Source: Allobrachymonas denitrificans DSM 15123 (GTDB lineage: Bacteria > Pseudomonadota > Gammaproteobacteria > Burkholderiales > Burkholderiaceae_C). Taken from it: a stretch of 64,000 nucleotides of DNA. Location of the stretch: the NCBI RefSeq assembly GCF_900110225.1, contig NZ_FOCW01000007.1, forward strand, positions 1 to 64,000. The letters are read 5' to 3'. Positions 1 through 9,165 of the stretch are shown here, in pieces; within the stretch, counting starts at the first letter, position 1; the number at the start of each line of letters is the position of its first letter. Under the pieces are notes generated by a model, which was given only the letters and a program-made list of their open reading frames with translations, was not told the DNA's origin and made no database searches. The translations under genes and the position numbers were made by a program.

Positions 1-206
1 GGGCCCCTGGAAGACCAGGGAAGCCGTGGAACTGGCGACCCTGCAATGGGTGCACTGGTTCAACCACGTCCGACTGCTCACGCCGATCGGGGGTATCCCG
101 CCGGCAGAAGCTGAGGCAAACTACTGGAGGCAACTTGCCGACAGCAACACCTTGGCAGAGGTGTCCACTTAAACCAACCAGCCTCCTCGAAACCCGGGGC
201 GGTTCA
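1..206 (+). mobile_element. Right end of an IS3-family insertion sequence (truncated by window edge)
   Basis: The window opens inside an insertion sequence. After the transposase stop at 170-172, the element ends in a terminal inverted repeat at about 179-206. On the minus strand the repeat reads TGAACCGCCCCGGGTTTCG, which is typical of IS3-family ends (TGA...CCCCGGGTTT). The left end and the target duplication lie outside or cannot be tested here. The element borders a frameshifted gene pair, consistent with an accessory insertion region. Confidence 0.7.
2..172 (+). CDS. IS3-family transposase OrfB, C-terminal end (partial)
   Basis: Frame 2 is open from the window edge to the TAA at 170-172 and gives 56 residues. 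It contains WVHWFNHVRLLTPIGGIPP followed by AEANYW. This is the usual C-terminal end of the rve integrase-core transposase (OrfB) of IS3-family elements, where the final catalytic Glu lies upstream of this segment. The DDE catalytic residues are therefore outside the window. The short tail ends directly before the IS inverted repeat, as expected. Confidence 0.8.
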   Translation, partial: GPWKTREAVELATLQWVHWFNHVRLLTPIGGIPPAEAEANYWRQLADSNTLAEVST

Positions 207-377
207 TGGAGTCTCGACACCAAGACTTGCTGAACCGTCTGGCTGGATCGTATGGGGTAAAACCATGACATTTCGGCGAATGCGTGAGGATGACATCATC
301 GCTCGTTTATTGGCAACCGAATGCCTGCCGGCAACCATTAAGGCGTGCTTAATGGTTCGGGCCAGGGACTGATTCGC

Positions 378-935
378 ATGGCAACGAAGAAAACCACCAA
401 AGCCACGCCCAGTTGGAGCGACGTCAAAACCAAGCTGGCCGATTTCGACCGCGCCGGTTTGCTGGGGCTGGTGCAAGACCTGTACGCCGCCAGCAAGGAC
501 AACAAGGCGTTTTTGCACGCTCGTTTTGGGCTGGGCGACGACCCGCTGGAGCCCTTCAAGGATGTAATCATCCGATGGATCAACCCGCCTGACTTTCGCA
601 ACCCGATCTCGGTCAGCAAGGCCAAGAAGGCCATCAGCGATTACAAGAAGGCACTGGGCCAGCCAGAGGGATTGGCCGAACTCACGGTGTTTTACTGCGA
701 GGAAGTGTTCGATTTTCTGGCCGGTTGCGGCATGGACGATGAAGGCTTTTATGACGCACTGGTACGGATGTTCGAACAGGCGCTGAAATACGTGCTGGCC
801 TTGCCCGCTGCGCAGCAGGCGGCATTCCTAGCCAGGCTCGACCGGGTGCGCCAGTTGGGGCAAAACGTTGGCTGGGGCGTGGGCGATGACTTCGACCATT
901 TCTGGTCGGCGGCTGGTCTGGCGGGAGACGAATAA
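378..935 (+). CDS. Hypothetical protein, partner of the downstream ATP-binding gene
   Basis: This is a 185-residue soluble protein with no signal peptide and no membrane segment. I do not recognise its family. The ATG at 378 is chosen because the longer frame from 345 adds residues that run into the IS-proximal DNA, and because MATKKTTKATPSW gives a plausible basic N-terminus. The body is rich in Asp, Phe and Lys (FHAR-type and DFDHFW segments) with no catalytic signature visible. The stop at 933-935 lies two bases before the ATG of the AlbA_2/RecG-like gene, so the two are probably one transcript and functional partners. A role in DNA regulation or defence is possible but only inferred from the partner. 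Confidence 0.75.
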   Translation: MATKKTTKATPSWSDVKTKLADFDRAGLLGLVQDLYAASKDNKAFLHARFGLGDDPLEPFKDVIIRWINPPDFRNPISVSKAKKAISDYKKALGQPEGLAELTVFYCEEVFDFLAGCGMDDEGFYDALVRMFEQALKYVLALPAAQQAAFLARLDRVRQLGQNVGWGVGDDFDHFWSAAGLAGDE

Positions 936-937
936 AT

Positions 938-2490
938 ATGGGCAAACTTCCGATCAACCTGAATGACCTGCTGCGCCAGCGCACGGTTGAGGGCGAGCGC
1001 ATCGAGTACAAGGCCGGGTGGAATCCGGACCCGATCATCCGTACCGTGTGCGCCTTCGCCAACGACTTCGAAAACCTCGGCGGCGGTTATGTGGTGATCG
1101 GGCAGGATTGTGATGCCAATGGTCAACCGGTGTTTCCGCCGGTGGGGCTGGCCGATAACCAGCTCGACAAGATTCAGCAGGAATTGTTGGCCGCCTGCCA
1201 GTTGATCCAGCCGCCGTACTTCCCGGTATTGAGCATCGAGGAAGTCGAGGGGCGCAAGCTGATCGTGCTGTGGGCACCGGGCGGGCAGAACCGGCCTTAC
1301 AAAGCGCCGGAAGCCATTACGGCGAAGCACAAGGTCTGGAAGTCTTCATCCGCAGGTACAGCAGCACGGTCGAGGCCAAGGGCGAAACCGAGCAAGAGTT
1401 GTTGAGCCTGGCGGCCAAGGTGCCATTCGATGACCGCTACAACCATTCGGCACGAATCGATGATCTGTCGAAGCCCTTGATGCAGGCCTTTTTGCAGGAG
1501 GTTGGCAGCACGCTGGCAGAGGATGCGCCCGGGCTTTCGGTCGAGGCATTGGCTCGCCAGATGAATGTGGCGGGTGGCCCTACCGAATCACCGTGGCCCA
1601 AGAACGTGGGCCTGCTGTTTTTCAACGATACACCGGAGCGCTTCTTCCCCGCCGTGCAGATCGACGTGGTCTGGTTTCCCGAAGGCGCGGGCGGGGATCG
1701 CTTCGAGGAAAAGATCTTCAAAGGCCCTCTGGCGCGGATGACGCGCGAGGCCTTGAGCTACATCCAGCGCAACTTCTTGCGCGAGACAGTCATCAAGCAC
1801 CCCGACCGCGCCGAGGCCACGCGGGTCTGGAATTTTCCCTACGCTGCGATCGAGGAAGCTTTGGTCAACGCGGTTTATCACCGGTCTTACGAAGAGCGCG
1901 AGCCCATTGAGGTGCGCATCAGCAACGAAGAATTGGTCATCCTGAGTTTCCCTGGCCCGGATCGGTCGATTCGGCTGGAGGATTTCCAGGCCGGGCGTGC
2001 GGTCAGCCGCCGCTACCGCAACCGGCGTATCGGTGAATTCCTGAAGGAGCTTGATCTGACGGAAGGTCGCTCGACGGGCATCCCGAAAATCCTCAAGGTG
2101 ATGGCCGCCAATGGCTCGCCCGCGCCGCTGTTTGAATCAGATGAGGATCGACTTTCGTTTGTGATCCGGCTGCCCTGCCATCCGTTGGCCCGGCCGGTGC
2201 CCCCAAAAGTCACCGGGGAAGTCGCCCCCGAAGTTACCCCTGAAGTCGCCCCCGAAGTTGTGCGGGTCGTGTTGGCCTTGCAGGAAGAATTGTCCCGGAC
2301 AGGACTGCAGCAGGCCCTGGATCTGAAGGACGAAAAGCATTTCCGGAAGGCATACCTGTTGCCCGCGCTCGCTTCTGGCCTGGTGGAGATGACCCGACCC
2401 GAAACACCGCGCAGCAGTAAGCAACGCTACCGGCGGACTCGCCTTGGGCAGCGATGGCTGGAGACGCATCAGGGTAATAGTGCGTACTGA
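938..2490 (+). pseudogene. AlbA_2 / RecG-like ATP-binding regulator, frameshifted
   Basis: The first frame (938-1405) gives an AlbA_2 (Schlafen-type, formerly AAA_4) domain with EYKAGWNPD and FANDFENLGGGYVVIG. The second frame (to 2490) continues with FIRRYSSTVEAKGETEQELL, then a GHKL-like C-terminal ATPase region (YAAIEEALVNAVYHRSY, LTEGRSTGIPKI) and a helical tail that looks like a winged helix. Reading through TGG AAG TCT TC, the frames join if one base is added near 1338-1343, which would give WKxFIRRYSS. It is therefore one gene of about 517 codons broken by a single-base deletion, or a sequencing error. Proteins of this type are often labelled transcriptional regulator or RecG-like but carry no helicase motor. 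A linker at about 2203-2265 repeats a GEVAPEV-type unit. Confidence 0.8.
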
Positions 2491-2596
2491 GTTATGGGGA
2501 AACACCCGCAAGCCCGCAGCAACCCGCGCCAGTGCTCATCAGCTCGGGAGGCCGGTCTGCACATGGTCAACCATCCGCCACCATTTACCCCACTAA

Positions 2597-2632
2597 CGCC
2601 ACCCGATGGAGACGCCATCGGGTGGCGTTTTT
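2597..2632 (+). terminator. Rho-independent terminator
   Basis: A perfect 13-bp stem (CGCCACCCGATGG / CCATCGGGTGGCG) with a 5-nt loop is followed by TTTTT. It lies 107 bases after the stop of the AlbA_2-like gene and separates the accessory pair from the convergent molybdenum hydroxylase genes. Confidence 0.85.
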
Positions 2633-2732
2633 CATTCCGGAAACGAAAGAGGGGCCTCTTGTGGAGGCCGCCCGTACCGCACCGTAGTCCCGGGCGGTAG
2701 TCAAATTTCGTGATGGCGTTTTCGGCCTGTCA

Positions 2733-4028
2733 TCACTGGCTGTGCTCAATGGTCCTGATCTCTTTCTCCACCTGCTCCGCAGTCACGTTGCCAGGCTGAT
2801 TGCCCCAGGTCTGGCGCATGTAGTTCACCAGATCGGCCATTTCCTGGTTGTCCAGCTTGTCGGCCTAGCCAGGCATGGTCTGCACCCGTCCGCCGTTGGG
2901 CAGGTCGTGCTCGGGCACGCCTTCGCGGATGACGCGGATCAGGTTGATCGGGGTGGAGAACATGGCGGTGGTGTTGGTGCGCATAGGGACGGCAGAGTGG
3001 GGCTGTCCGTCACCCTGGACTCCGTGGCAGCCGGCACACAGGCCGAGGTACAGGCGTTCGCCATTGACGTTGAGCTGCGCTTGTGCCGGTGCAGGCTCGA
3101 CCTTGGGGCCAGGCATCTGCTGGTTCTGCGTAAGGTAGGCGGTCATGGCGCGGACGTCCTCTTCGGGCATGCGCGAGGTCGAGTGTTCCAGCACAGGGAA
3201 CATGCGGAAGGTCATCGAGCCCTGCGGGGACAGGCCGGTGCGGAAGAATTGCACCAGATGTTCCTTGGTCCAGCCGCGCTGGCTCATGGCCTCGGGCGTG
3301 AGCGGCGGCGCGTAGGCGCCTTCGATCACGTTGCCGCCGAGATCGCGCGAGCGGTCGATGGCGAAGGTGATGCCGGTACGCGGGCTGTGGCATTCGGCGC
3401 AGTGGCCCAGCACGTTCACAAGATACTTGCCGCGGGCGATTTCGTCCGTTCCAGGTTCTGCCTCTTTCGGGTCAGGGCGGTTGACCACGTTCCACATCGC
3501 CACGGCCGGGCGGATGTTGAAGGGGAAGTTCATTGCGTTGGGCTTGTTGGCCACTTCCACGGCCGGCTGCTTCATCAGCCAGAACCAGAGCGCATCGACG
3601 TCGGCGCGCGTGATCTGGTGGTAGCTGACGTAGGGCATGGCGGGGTAGAGCACCTTGCGTCCTGGAGCGACGCCGGCGGCCACGGCGCGATACAGATCGT
3701 CAGCCGTCCAGTTGCCGATGCCATGCTGCTTCGAGGGCGAGATGTTGGTGCCGTGCAGGGTGCCCATGGGGGTGACGATGGACACGGCACCGGCCAGCTC
3801 GTTGCCGGATTGCGGGGAGCTGTGGCACGCTGCACAGTCGCCAGCGCGGAACACCTGTTCGCCACGCTGGTACAGCTGCTGCGTTGCTTGGGTGTCGAGG
3901 GCGGCGAAATCCACCGTGGCAGGCGGTGTATTGCCACTCGAACTGCCGTACAGGTACAGGCCGCCAGCTACCAGCGCGCCAACGCCCGCCAAGCCGATCA
4001 GGCCCTTCATCCATGTGCGCTTAGCCAT
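2733..4028 (-). pseudogene. Triheme c-type cytochrome of a molybdenum hydroxylase, interrupted by TAG
   Basis: The gene encodes a membrane-anchored or periplasmic cytochrome with an N-terminal hydrophobic helix (GLIGLAGVGALVAGGLYLYG) and three CxxCH sites (CAACH, CAECH, CAGCH). It is the usual electron acceptor of periplasmic isoquinoline oxidoreductase / aldehyde dehydrogenase-type enzymes. The frame stops at a TAG at 2865-2867, just after QTMPG. The same frame then continues cleanly for 43 more residues (ADKLDNQEMADLVNYMRQTW onward) to a TGA at 2733-2735. The first product would keep all three haem sites and the likely axial Met but lose the C-terminal helix of the last haem domain. Its ATG overlaps the 2Fe-2S subunit stop by 8 bases. 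It could still work if amber is suppressed or the base is a sequencing error. Confidence 0.85.
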
Positions 4029-4590
4029 GATTCACGACCTCCCTGGTGCGTTTGCCCGTGGTGAGGCCGGGGGTTTTGACGATCACGTCGCGCACCGCCG
4101 CGTAATAGCGGACGTAGCCGGTGCAGCGGCAGATGTGGGACTCCAGCCTTTGCTCGATGACTTCCTCGACATCGTTGGCGAGGACAGGATTTTTCTGCAG
4201 CGATTCCATCAGCACGGTGGCCGAGTTGACGAAACCCGGCGTGCAGTAGCCGCACTGGAAGGAGTAGTGCTCCAGAAAGGCTTTCTGCAGGTCGGACGGG
4301 TGCACCACGCCCTTGTCGTCCATGCTGGCGATGCCCTCGATGGTGCGGATTGTCTTGCCGTTGAGCCAGGCGATGCCGGTGATACAGGCGGGAACGGTGC
4401 CGGAACCCTTCTTCGGGTCATCCACGATGATGGTGCAGGCACGGCACACGCCCTGGCCGCAACCCAGACGGGTACCGTTCATGCCCAGGTATTCCTGCAG
4501 GTACTCGACCATCATCAGGTCCTTTGGAAGATCCACCGGACCCACTTTCTTGCCATTGATCGTGGCCGAAAACTGAATACGCTCTTGCAT
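4021..4590 (-). CDS. 2Fe-2S subunit of xanthine-dehydrogenase-family oxidoreductase
   Basis: This 189-residue protein carries the two [2Fe-2S] clusters that pass electrons from the molybdenum cofactor subunit to the cytochrome. The N-terminal plant-ferredoxin-type site is CGQGVCRAC with a further Cys in VPAC. The C-terminal helical site is CGYCTPGFVNSA followed by CRCTGYVRYY. Its length suits IorA-type subunits. The ATG overlaps the large-subunit stop as TGATG, and the stop overlaps the cytochrome start, so the three genes are translationally coupled. This subunit is intact while both neighbours carry in-frame stops. The natural substrate (aldehyde, N-heterocycle or other) cannot be told from sequence. 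Confidence 0.92.
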   Translation of the reverse strand: MQERIQFSATINGKKVGPVDLPKDLMMVEYLQEYLGMNGTRLGCGQGVCRACTIIVDDPKKGSGTVPACITGIAWLNGKTIRTIEGIASMDDKGVVHPSDLQKAFLEHYSFQCGYCTPGFVNSATVLMESLQKNPVLANDVEEVIEQRLESHICRCTGYVRYYAAVRDVIVKTPGLTTGKRTREVVNHG

Positions 4591-6752
4591 CACATCACCT
4601 CTTTGATCTTTTCCGGCGTCACGGGCGTTGCATAGAAACGCTTGCCGGTTGCTGCCGCGATGGCGTGCACGCAGGCGGCCACGACGGGAATCATCACGAC
4701 CTCGGCCATGCCCTTGGGCGGGTCGGTACGGGAGAGCGGGGGCAGCACGTGGCCCTCGGATTTCCACACCGCCACTTCGCTGGCGCGCGGCACGTGGTAG
4801 CGGCTCAGGCCCCACTGGCCGTTGCCGGGGCCGGTGGCATCGCGCGGCAGGTCTTCGTACAGGGCATGGCCGATGCCCATGACGACACCGCCCTGCATCT
4901 GGCCGGAAATCAGCTCCGGAACAATGGGGGTGCCGCATTCCAGCCAGGTCTTGTGCGACAGCAGCTGAACCTTGCCGGTGCCGGTGGAGACCGCCATCTA
5001 CAGGATGCTCTCCACCGTCACCAGTTGCGAGGTAGTGCTGCCGGTGCCGATCTCGTTGGCGATGTGGCGCATCTTGAGGCGGCCTTCGGGCGAGATTTCG
5101 ATCTGTGCGATGCAGGCCTCGGCGCCGGTGCCGAAGTCCTTCTGCGAAGCGCCGAAGCCCACGCCGTAGAGCATGCCGGGGTTGGCTGCTTCGTACTCGG
5201 CCTTGCGCTTGGCGCGCTCGACCCACAGGGGCTCCTTCGCGGCCAGCTCCAGAATCTCGCCGATGCGCAGATGGCCTGCCGGCGAGGCGCCCTGGGTGTT
5301 CTTCATGCCGCTCTTGAGCACGTTGCGCTGACGCAGCTCGATCGGATCCAGGCCGATTTCCTGGGCGATCTCATCCACCAGCATCTCGATGTAGGCCATC
5401 GACTGCACGGTGCCGTAGCCGCGCATGGAGCCGGAGGTGACGCCGATGGACGGGTTCACCTGCGTGGACAGATCGCTTTCGGGGAAGTAGTAGACCGACT
5501 GCGCGGCCGTGACGGCCACGGTGCCGACCGAGGGGCTGAAGTTCTGCACGCCACCGCCGTCACCGACCATGTGGCAGCTGAAGTGCCGGAACTTGCCGTC
5601 CTTGTCGACCGAGATGGCGGCATCGGTATCGAAGGGATGGCGCTTGAGAGCGAACTGGAAGTGCTTCCAGCGATCCAGCGCCAGACGCACCTGGCGGCCC
5701 TGCGCGTAGAGCGCGGCCAGCACCACGTAGTAGGGGAAGGGGTGATGTTCCTTCTGGCCGTAGCCCACGGTATAGGCGGTGATGAAATCGAGCTTGTTCA
5801 GGGGCAGCTTGCTGTCCTTGACCATGTGCATGATGTGCTCGGCCGTGGCGTAGGGCGCCTGGGTGGCGCCGACCATGTGCAGGGTGGCGCCGTTGGTGTT
5901 GTACCAGGCCAGGCCGTTTTCCGGCTCCATCGCCACGTGCTCGACCGACTGGCTGTAGTACTTGCGCGAGAAGACGCGCATGCCGTCACGGGGCTGCTTC
6001 ATCTCGTTCTGGATGCGTTCCGACTCGGGCATCAGCGCGCCGAAGGCGGGGTGATCGTGGCCCGGCCAGTGCACGCCTTGCTCGTCCAGATCCGGCCAGA
6101 TGGTGGTGTTCTTCATCGGCGAGAACTTGTCCTCGCCATAGGCGTCCTCGCCCTGCACGCGCACGAAGCGCGCGGCCACGTAGGGCTTGCGTGCGGGTTG
6201 CGCGGTTTCTTCGCCAAAGCGGAAGATGGCGTCGTTGAAGCGCAGGCGCGCGTTGGCGACGCGGAACTTCTCGTAGTCGTGCCAGATGGCCAGGGCCACC
6301 GGATGGCCGAGCATGGGCGAGAGCTGGCCCTTCTTGAGGAAGAACTCGCCGTAGAAGCTGGGCTCCGGCATGCGCAGGCCGTCGGCTTCGACAGATTCGG
6401 CGTCGATGAGCACGTCCGGCTGGTAGTCGCTGCCCAGCACGGACAGGTCCAGACCCAGGTAGGGACGGTCAGCGCGCGGAACGTGCAGGGTCAGGGCGTG
6501 GGATTGCTGGGCCGGCCAGCCTTGCATGTCCCTGGCGCGCAGGTCGATGGCAAAGACCTTCTGGCCGGTGACCTTGGCCAGACCGTCACGGCGGTAGTTG
6601 AGCTTGTTGCCAGTGATCCACTGGGTTTCCTGCCTGCCCGAGGGAATGAGCACCTCGGCAAGCGCGTCCTTGGCCGGACGCACGCTCGCAATGACGCCCA
6701 GGGCAGCGGCAGTCTTCATGAAACTGCGCCGGCTTATTTCTGGTTTGAACAC
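4590..6752 (-). pseudogene. Molybdenum-binding large subunit (IorB/aldehyde dehydrogenase type), disrupted
   Basis: This is a xanthine-dehydrogenase-family molybdopterin subunit with a Tat signal (SRRSFMK, followed by a hydrophobic stretch), so it is exported folded. The GTG at 6752 is preferred because GGGAG sits 8 bases upstream. A TAG at 4998-5000 splits the frame into 584 and 136 residues. The first part ends EIGTGSTTSQLVTVESIL and the second starts MAVSTGTGKVQLLSHKTW. In this superfamily a segment of well over 100 residues, including the conserved DT...P...S region, normally separates these two blocks. The stop therefore marks what looks like an internal deletion. It is very probably non-functional. 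It is first in a coupled operon with the 2Fe-2S and cytochrome genes. Confidence 0.85.
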
Positions 6753-7188
6753 CGTAATTCTCCCGATGGCAATGTGCACGGTCAGGAGCTAGGGCTGAGG
6801 CGTGGGCACGTTGCCTTTTGATTACTTATCCTGGGCGCCTGGAGCGTCCAAGTATCAAAGGTGCAGGTGCTAACGGCTGTGGTGCTGGCAAGTATTGCCT
6901 GACCGGTGGCCGCCCGCCACGCGTGGTTCCGACAAAGTGGGAACGGTCGCAGGTATATGCAACATGACGGATTCTTTACATGCTGGTTTGCCCTGAGATG
7001 GGCGGCGGAGCTGGAAAGGCGGGGGGTGGCGTGGTTTCCTGATGCTGGCTGTGGGCTTGCTGCAACAGCGGGTCAGGTGTGGAATGCATCGGCAGTATTT
7101 GCGTGTGGGCACGCTAGCGCATGGGCTTGTCGGGCGCCGTCAGCTCCCTTGCCGTGCCAGGTTTGCCATTGCAAGCAGGAGGGTTCTG
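6753..7188. other. 436-bp intergenic region upstream of the molybdenum hydroxylase genes
   Basis: I find no gene here. It separates mocA from the large-subunit gene on the same strand and should hold that operon's promoter. The only clear structure is a perfect 13-bp palindrome at 6887-6899 (GGCAA-GTA-TTGCC), about 135 bases upstream of the GTG start, which could be an operator. No convincing -10/-35 pair was found. Confidence 0.5.
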
Positions 7189-7827
7189 TCAGCCGTGGTG
7201 TAACTGCACCCCATGCTCCGCAGCCAGTTGTGCCAGATCGGCCTCGGTGTCCACGTCCAGGGTGTGGCGGGGGTGGTTGACGTCGAGCCAGGAGACTGTT
7301 TCGGGACGGGTCTTGCGCCATTCGCGCACGCCCATGGATTCGGCCATGAGGGTCTGGCGCAGGGCGGTGTCGAACAGCAGGGGGTGCCCGGGATTGCCCT
7401 GGAAGCGGGGGATGAGCAACTGGGTACCCGGCGCGCGCGTTTGCCAGGCGGCGAGCACGGTACGGATGTCGTCTGCGGTGATCAGGGGCTGGTCGGCCAG
7501 GGTGACGAGGATGCCGTCCAGCCCGCAGTGCAGCGAACTGGCGGTGCCGGCGTCGGGGTTGGGATTGACGGTCCATTGCACGGCAGTCGAAACGTCTGCC
7601 GCAGAGCGGCACTGCTCCAGCACTGCTGCAATCGGCTCGGCGTGGTGTCCCAGCACCACGACCACCTGCGACAGCCCCGCAGCGGCCAGCATGCGCAGGG
7701 AGTGGACGAGGAGGGGCTCGCCATCGCGCAGCAGCAGGCACTTGGGCCGGTGTCTCATGCGGCGGCCGGCGCCGGCGGCCATCAGCACGGCGCCGATGCG
7801 GGGGAGGCCGGTTGCGCCCTTGGTCAT
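7189..7827 (-). CDS. mocA: MobA-like nucleotidyltransferase (molybdenum cofactor cytidylyltransferase type)
   Basis: This 212-residue protein transfers CMP (or GMP) onto molybdopterin to make the dinucleotide cofactor used by xanthine-dehydrogenase-family enzymes. The NTP-transferase signature is N-terminal: VLMAAGAGRRMRHRPKCLL. Later come VVVVLGHH and the metal-binding LVTLADQP. The segment between SSLHCGLD and GILVTLADQP looks several residues shorter than usual, which may be a small deletion. The ATG overlaps the xdhC stop as ATGA. The pairing of xdhC and mocA upstream of a molybdenum hydroxylase is a standard maturation arrangement. Confidence 0.88.
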   Translation of the reverse strand: MTKGATGLPRIGAVLMAAGAGRRMRHRPKCLLLRDGEPLLVHSLRMLAAAGLSQVVVVLGHHAEPIAAVLEQCRSAADVSTAVQWTVNPNPDAGTASSLHCGLDGILVTLADQPLITADDIRTVLAAWQTRAPGTQLLIPRFQGNPGHPLLFDTALRQTLMAESMGVREWRKTRPETVSWLDVNHPRHTLDVDTEADLAQLAAEHGVQLHHG

Positions 7828-8861
7828 CCGAGCACGCAGCCGCTCTGGTCGGCGGTCAGTTGCTGGTTCTTCACGTGTGCCACGTCCAGATCGCGTGGCA
7901 GCGTCACGCCGTTCTTCACGGCCAGCACTTCGGACATGATGCTCACCGCAATTTCCGGCGGTGTCTTGCTGCCGATGAAGATGCCGATGGGGCCGCGCAG
8001 ATGGCGCAGGCTGTCATCGCTGTAGCCGAAGTGCTCCTTCATGCGCTGGTGGCGTGCGGCATTGTTGCGGCGGCTGCCGATGGCGCCGATGTAGAAGGCG
8101 GGCGTCTCCAGGGCCTCCAGTAGCGCCAGATCGTCCAGCTTGGGATCATGCGTGAGGGCGATGACGCAGGTACGGCGGTCCGGCTTGAAGGAGAGGACCA
8201 GATCGTCCGGCATCTCGGTGCTGAGGTGCGCGCCCGGTACCGACCAGCTGCTGCGGTATTCATCGCGCGGATCGCACACGTTGACGGCAAAGCCGCAGAA
8301 CTGAGCCATGGTGGCGAGGTATTCGCTCATCTGGCCGGCGCCGATGATCAGCATGCGGTAGGCGGGGCCGAAGGTGTTGACTAGGCTGGTGTCGTTGATG
8401 GCAAGTTCTGCCGGCGCGTCCGCGGGGATCAGGGAAACCTGTCCATCCGTCAGGCTCACCCGCCGGGCCATGAGCTGACCGGCCTCGAGGGCCTGCACCA
8501 GCTCGGCAAGGCTGGCGCCGTCGGGGTTGAACTCGAACAGCAGCTCCAGCGTACCGCCGCAGGGCAGGCCGAAGCGGTGCGCCTCGTCGGCCGTGACGCC
8601 GTATTTCACGCTCTGCGGAACCCCCTCGTGCGGCAGCGCATCGGTGGCGCCGGGGCAGGCGTAGCGGTAGATCAGGTTGTCCTCGATGCAGCCACACGAG
8701 ACGGAGCCGACCACGCTGCCGTTTTCACACAGGGCCATGATCGACCCGACCGGCCGGGGCGAGGAGCCCCAGGTGCGTACCACGGTGACCAGCAGCGCTT
8801 GCTGGCCGGCGGCACGCCAGTCGCGCAGTGCGCGCAATACGGTGATGTCGATGTTTTCCAT
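7824..8861 (-). CDS. xdhC: XdhC/CoxI-family molybdenum cofactor insertion protein
   Basis: This 345-residue protein is a chaperone that receives, sulfurates and inserts the molybdenum cofactor in xanthine-dehydrogenase-family enzymes. The N-terminal XdhC/CoxI domain shows VTVVRTWGSSPRPVGS and a SCGCIEDN Cys pair. The C-terminal Rossmann domain begins at YRMLIIGAGQMSEYLATMA and carries FYIGAIGSRRNNAARHQR. The ATG at 8861 (MENIDITVLRALRDW) is chosen because the upstream extension has no protein-like character. It is first in a two-gene unit with mocA, divergent from the DASS transporter. Confidence 0.93.
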   Translation of the reverse strand: MENIDITVLRALRDWRAAGQQALLVTVVRTWGSSPRPVGSIMALCENGSVVGSVSCGCIEDNLIYRYACPGATDALPHEGVPQSVKYGVTADEAHRFGLPCGGTLELLFEFNPDGASLAELVQALEAGQLMARRVSLTDGQVSLIPADAPAELAINDTSLVNTFGPAYRMLIIGAGQMSEYLATMAQFCGFAVNVCDPRDEYRSSWSVPGAHLSTEMPDDLVLSFKPDRRTCVIALTHDPKLDDLALLEALETPAFYIGAIGSRRNNAARHQRMKEHFGYSDDSLRHLRGPIGIFIGSKTPPEIAVSIMSEVLAVKNGVTLPRDLDVAHVKNQQLTADQSGCVLG

Positions 8862-9165
8862 GTGCTTGTTGCTGTGCGCCGCTGCTGTTGGCAGGCGCCC
8901 TGTTTGCGCCGGGTGGGCGTGGGGATGGTGTTTCCCTACATGGCAGGTGATGCCGGCTCTGCAGAAAAAACGGGCCACACTTTACCGCGAGAAACGGCGT
9001 TTGGGCTTGGGGTAATCCCAGAGGGGACGGCGGCCGCGCCGCAGCGCAGATGTATCAAGTTGCAGCTAACTGCAATCAATGTGTGTCATCATGCGCGTTT
9101 TATCCATCAAGATCATCGACAAGGCTCGCCACAAGCCGGCCTGTCGGCACCAGAAAGGACTACGC
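8862..9165. other. 304-bp divergent intergenic region with a LysR-type box
   Basis: I see no gene between xdhC (minus) and the anion transporter (plus). At 9060-9075 there is TTGCA-N6-TGCAA, a perfect inverted repeat of the T-N11-A form bound by LysR-type regulators, about 90 bases before the transporter ATG. No LysR gene is in this window, so the regulator is unknown. A GAAAGGA ribosome binding site precedes the transporter start at 9166. Confidence 0.4.

Noticed and set aside
938..2490. Naming the broken gene as an ATP-dependent DNA helicase RecG
   Set aside because: No helicase motor motifs (Walker A with DEAD/H box, motifs IV-VI) are present; only AlbA_2 and GHKL-like parts are seen.
2865..5000. 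In-frame TAG codons as pyrrolysine or genetic-code change
   Set aside because: Nothing in the window supports it, no pyl-like genes are seen, and the large subunit also shows an apparent deletion at the stop, so decay is simpler.
2742..6821. Long plus-strand reading frames (up to 718 residues) opposite the molybdenum hydroxylase genes
   Set aside because: They are mirror frames of GC-rich genes: composition is Gly/Ala/His/Arg-heavy with no domains, and the minus-strand genes explain the region fully.
6885..6899. Sigma-54 promoter (TGGCA...TTGC)
   Set aside because: Only 8 bases separate the GG and GC elements instead of 10; the feature is a short palindrome.
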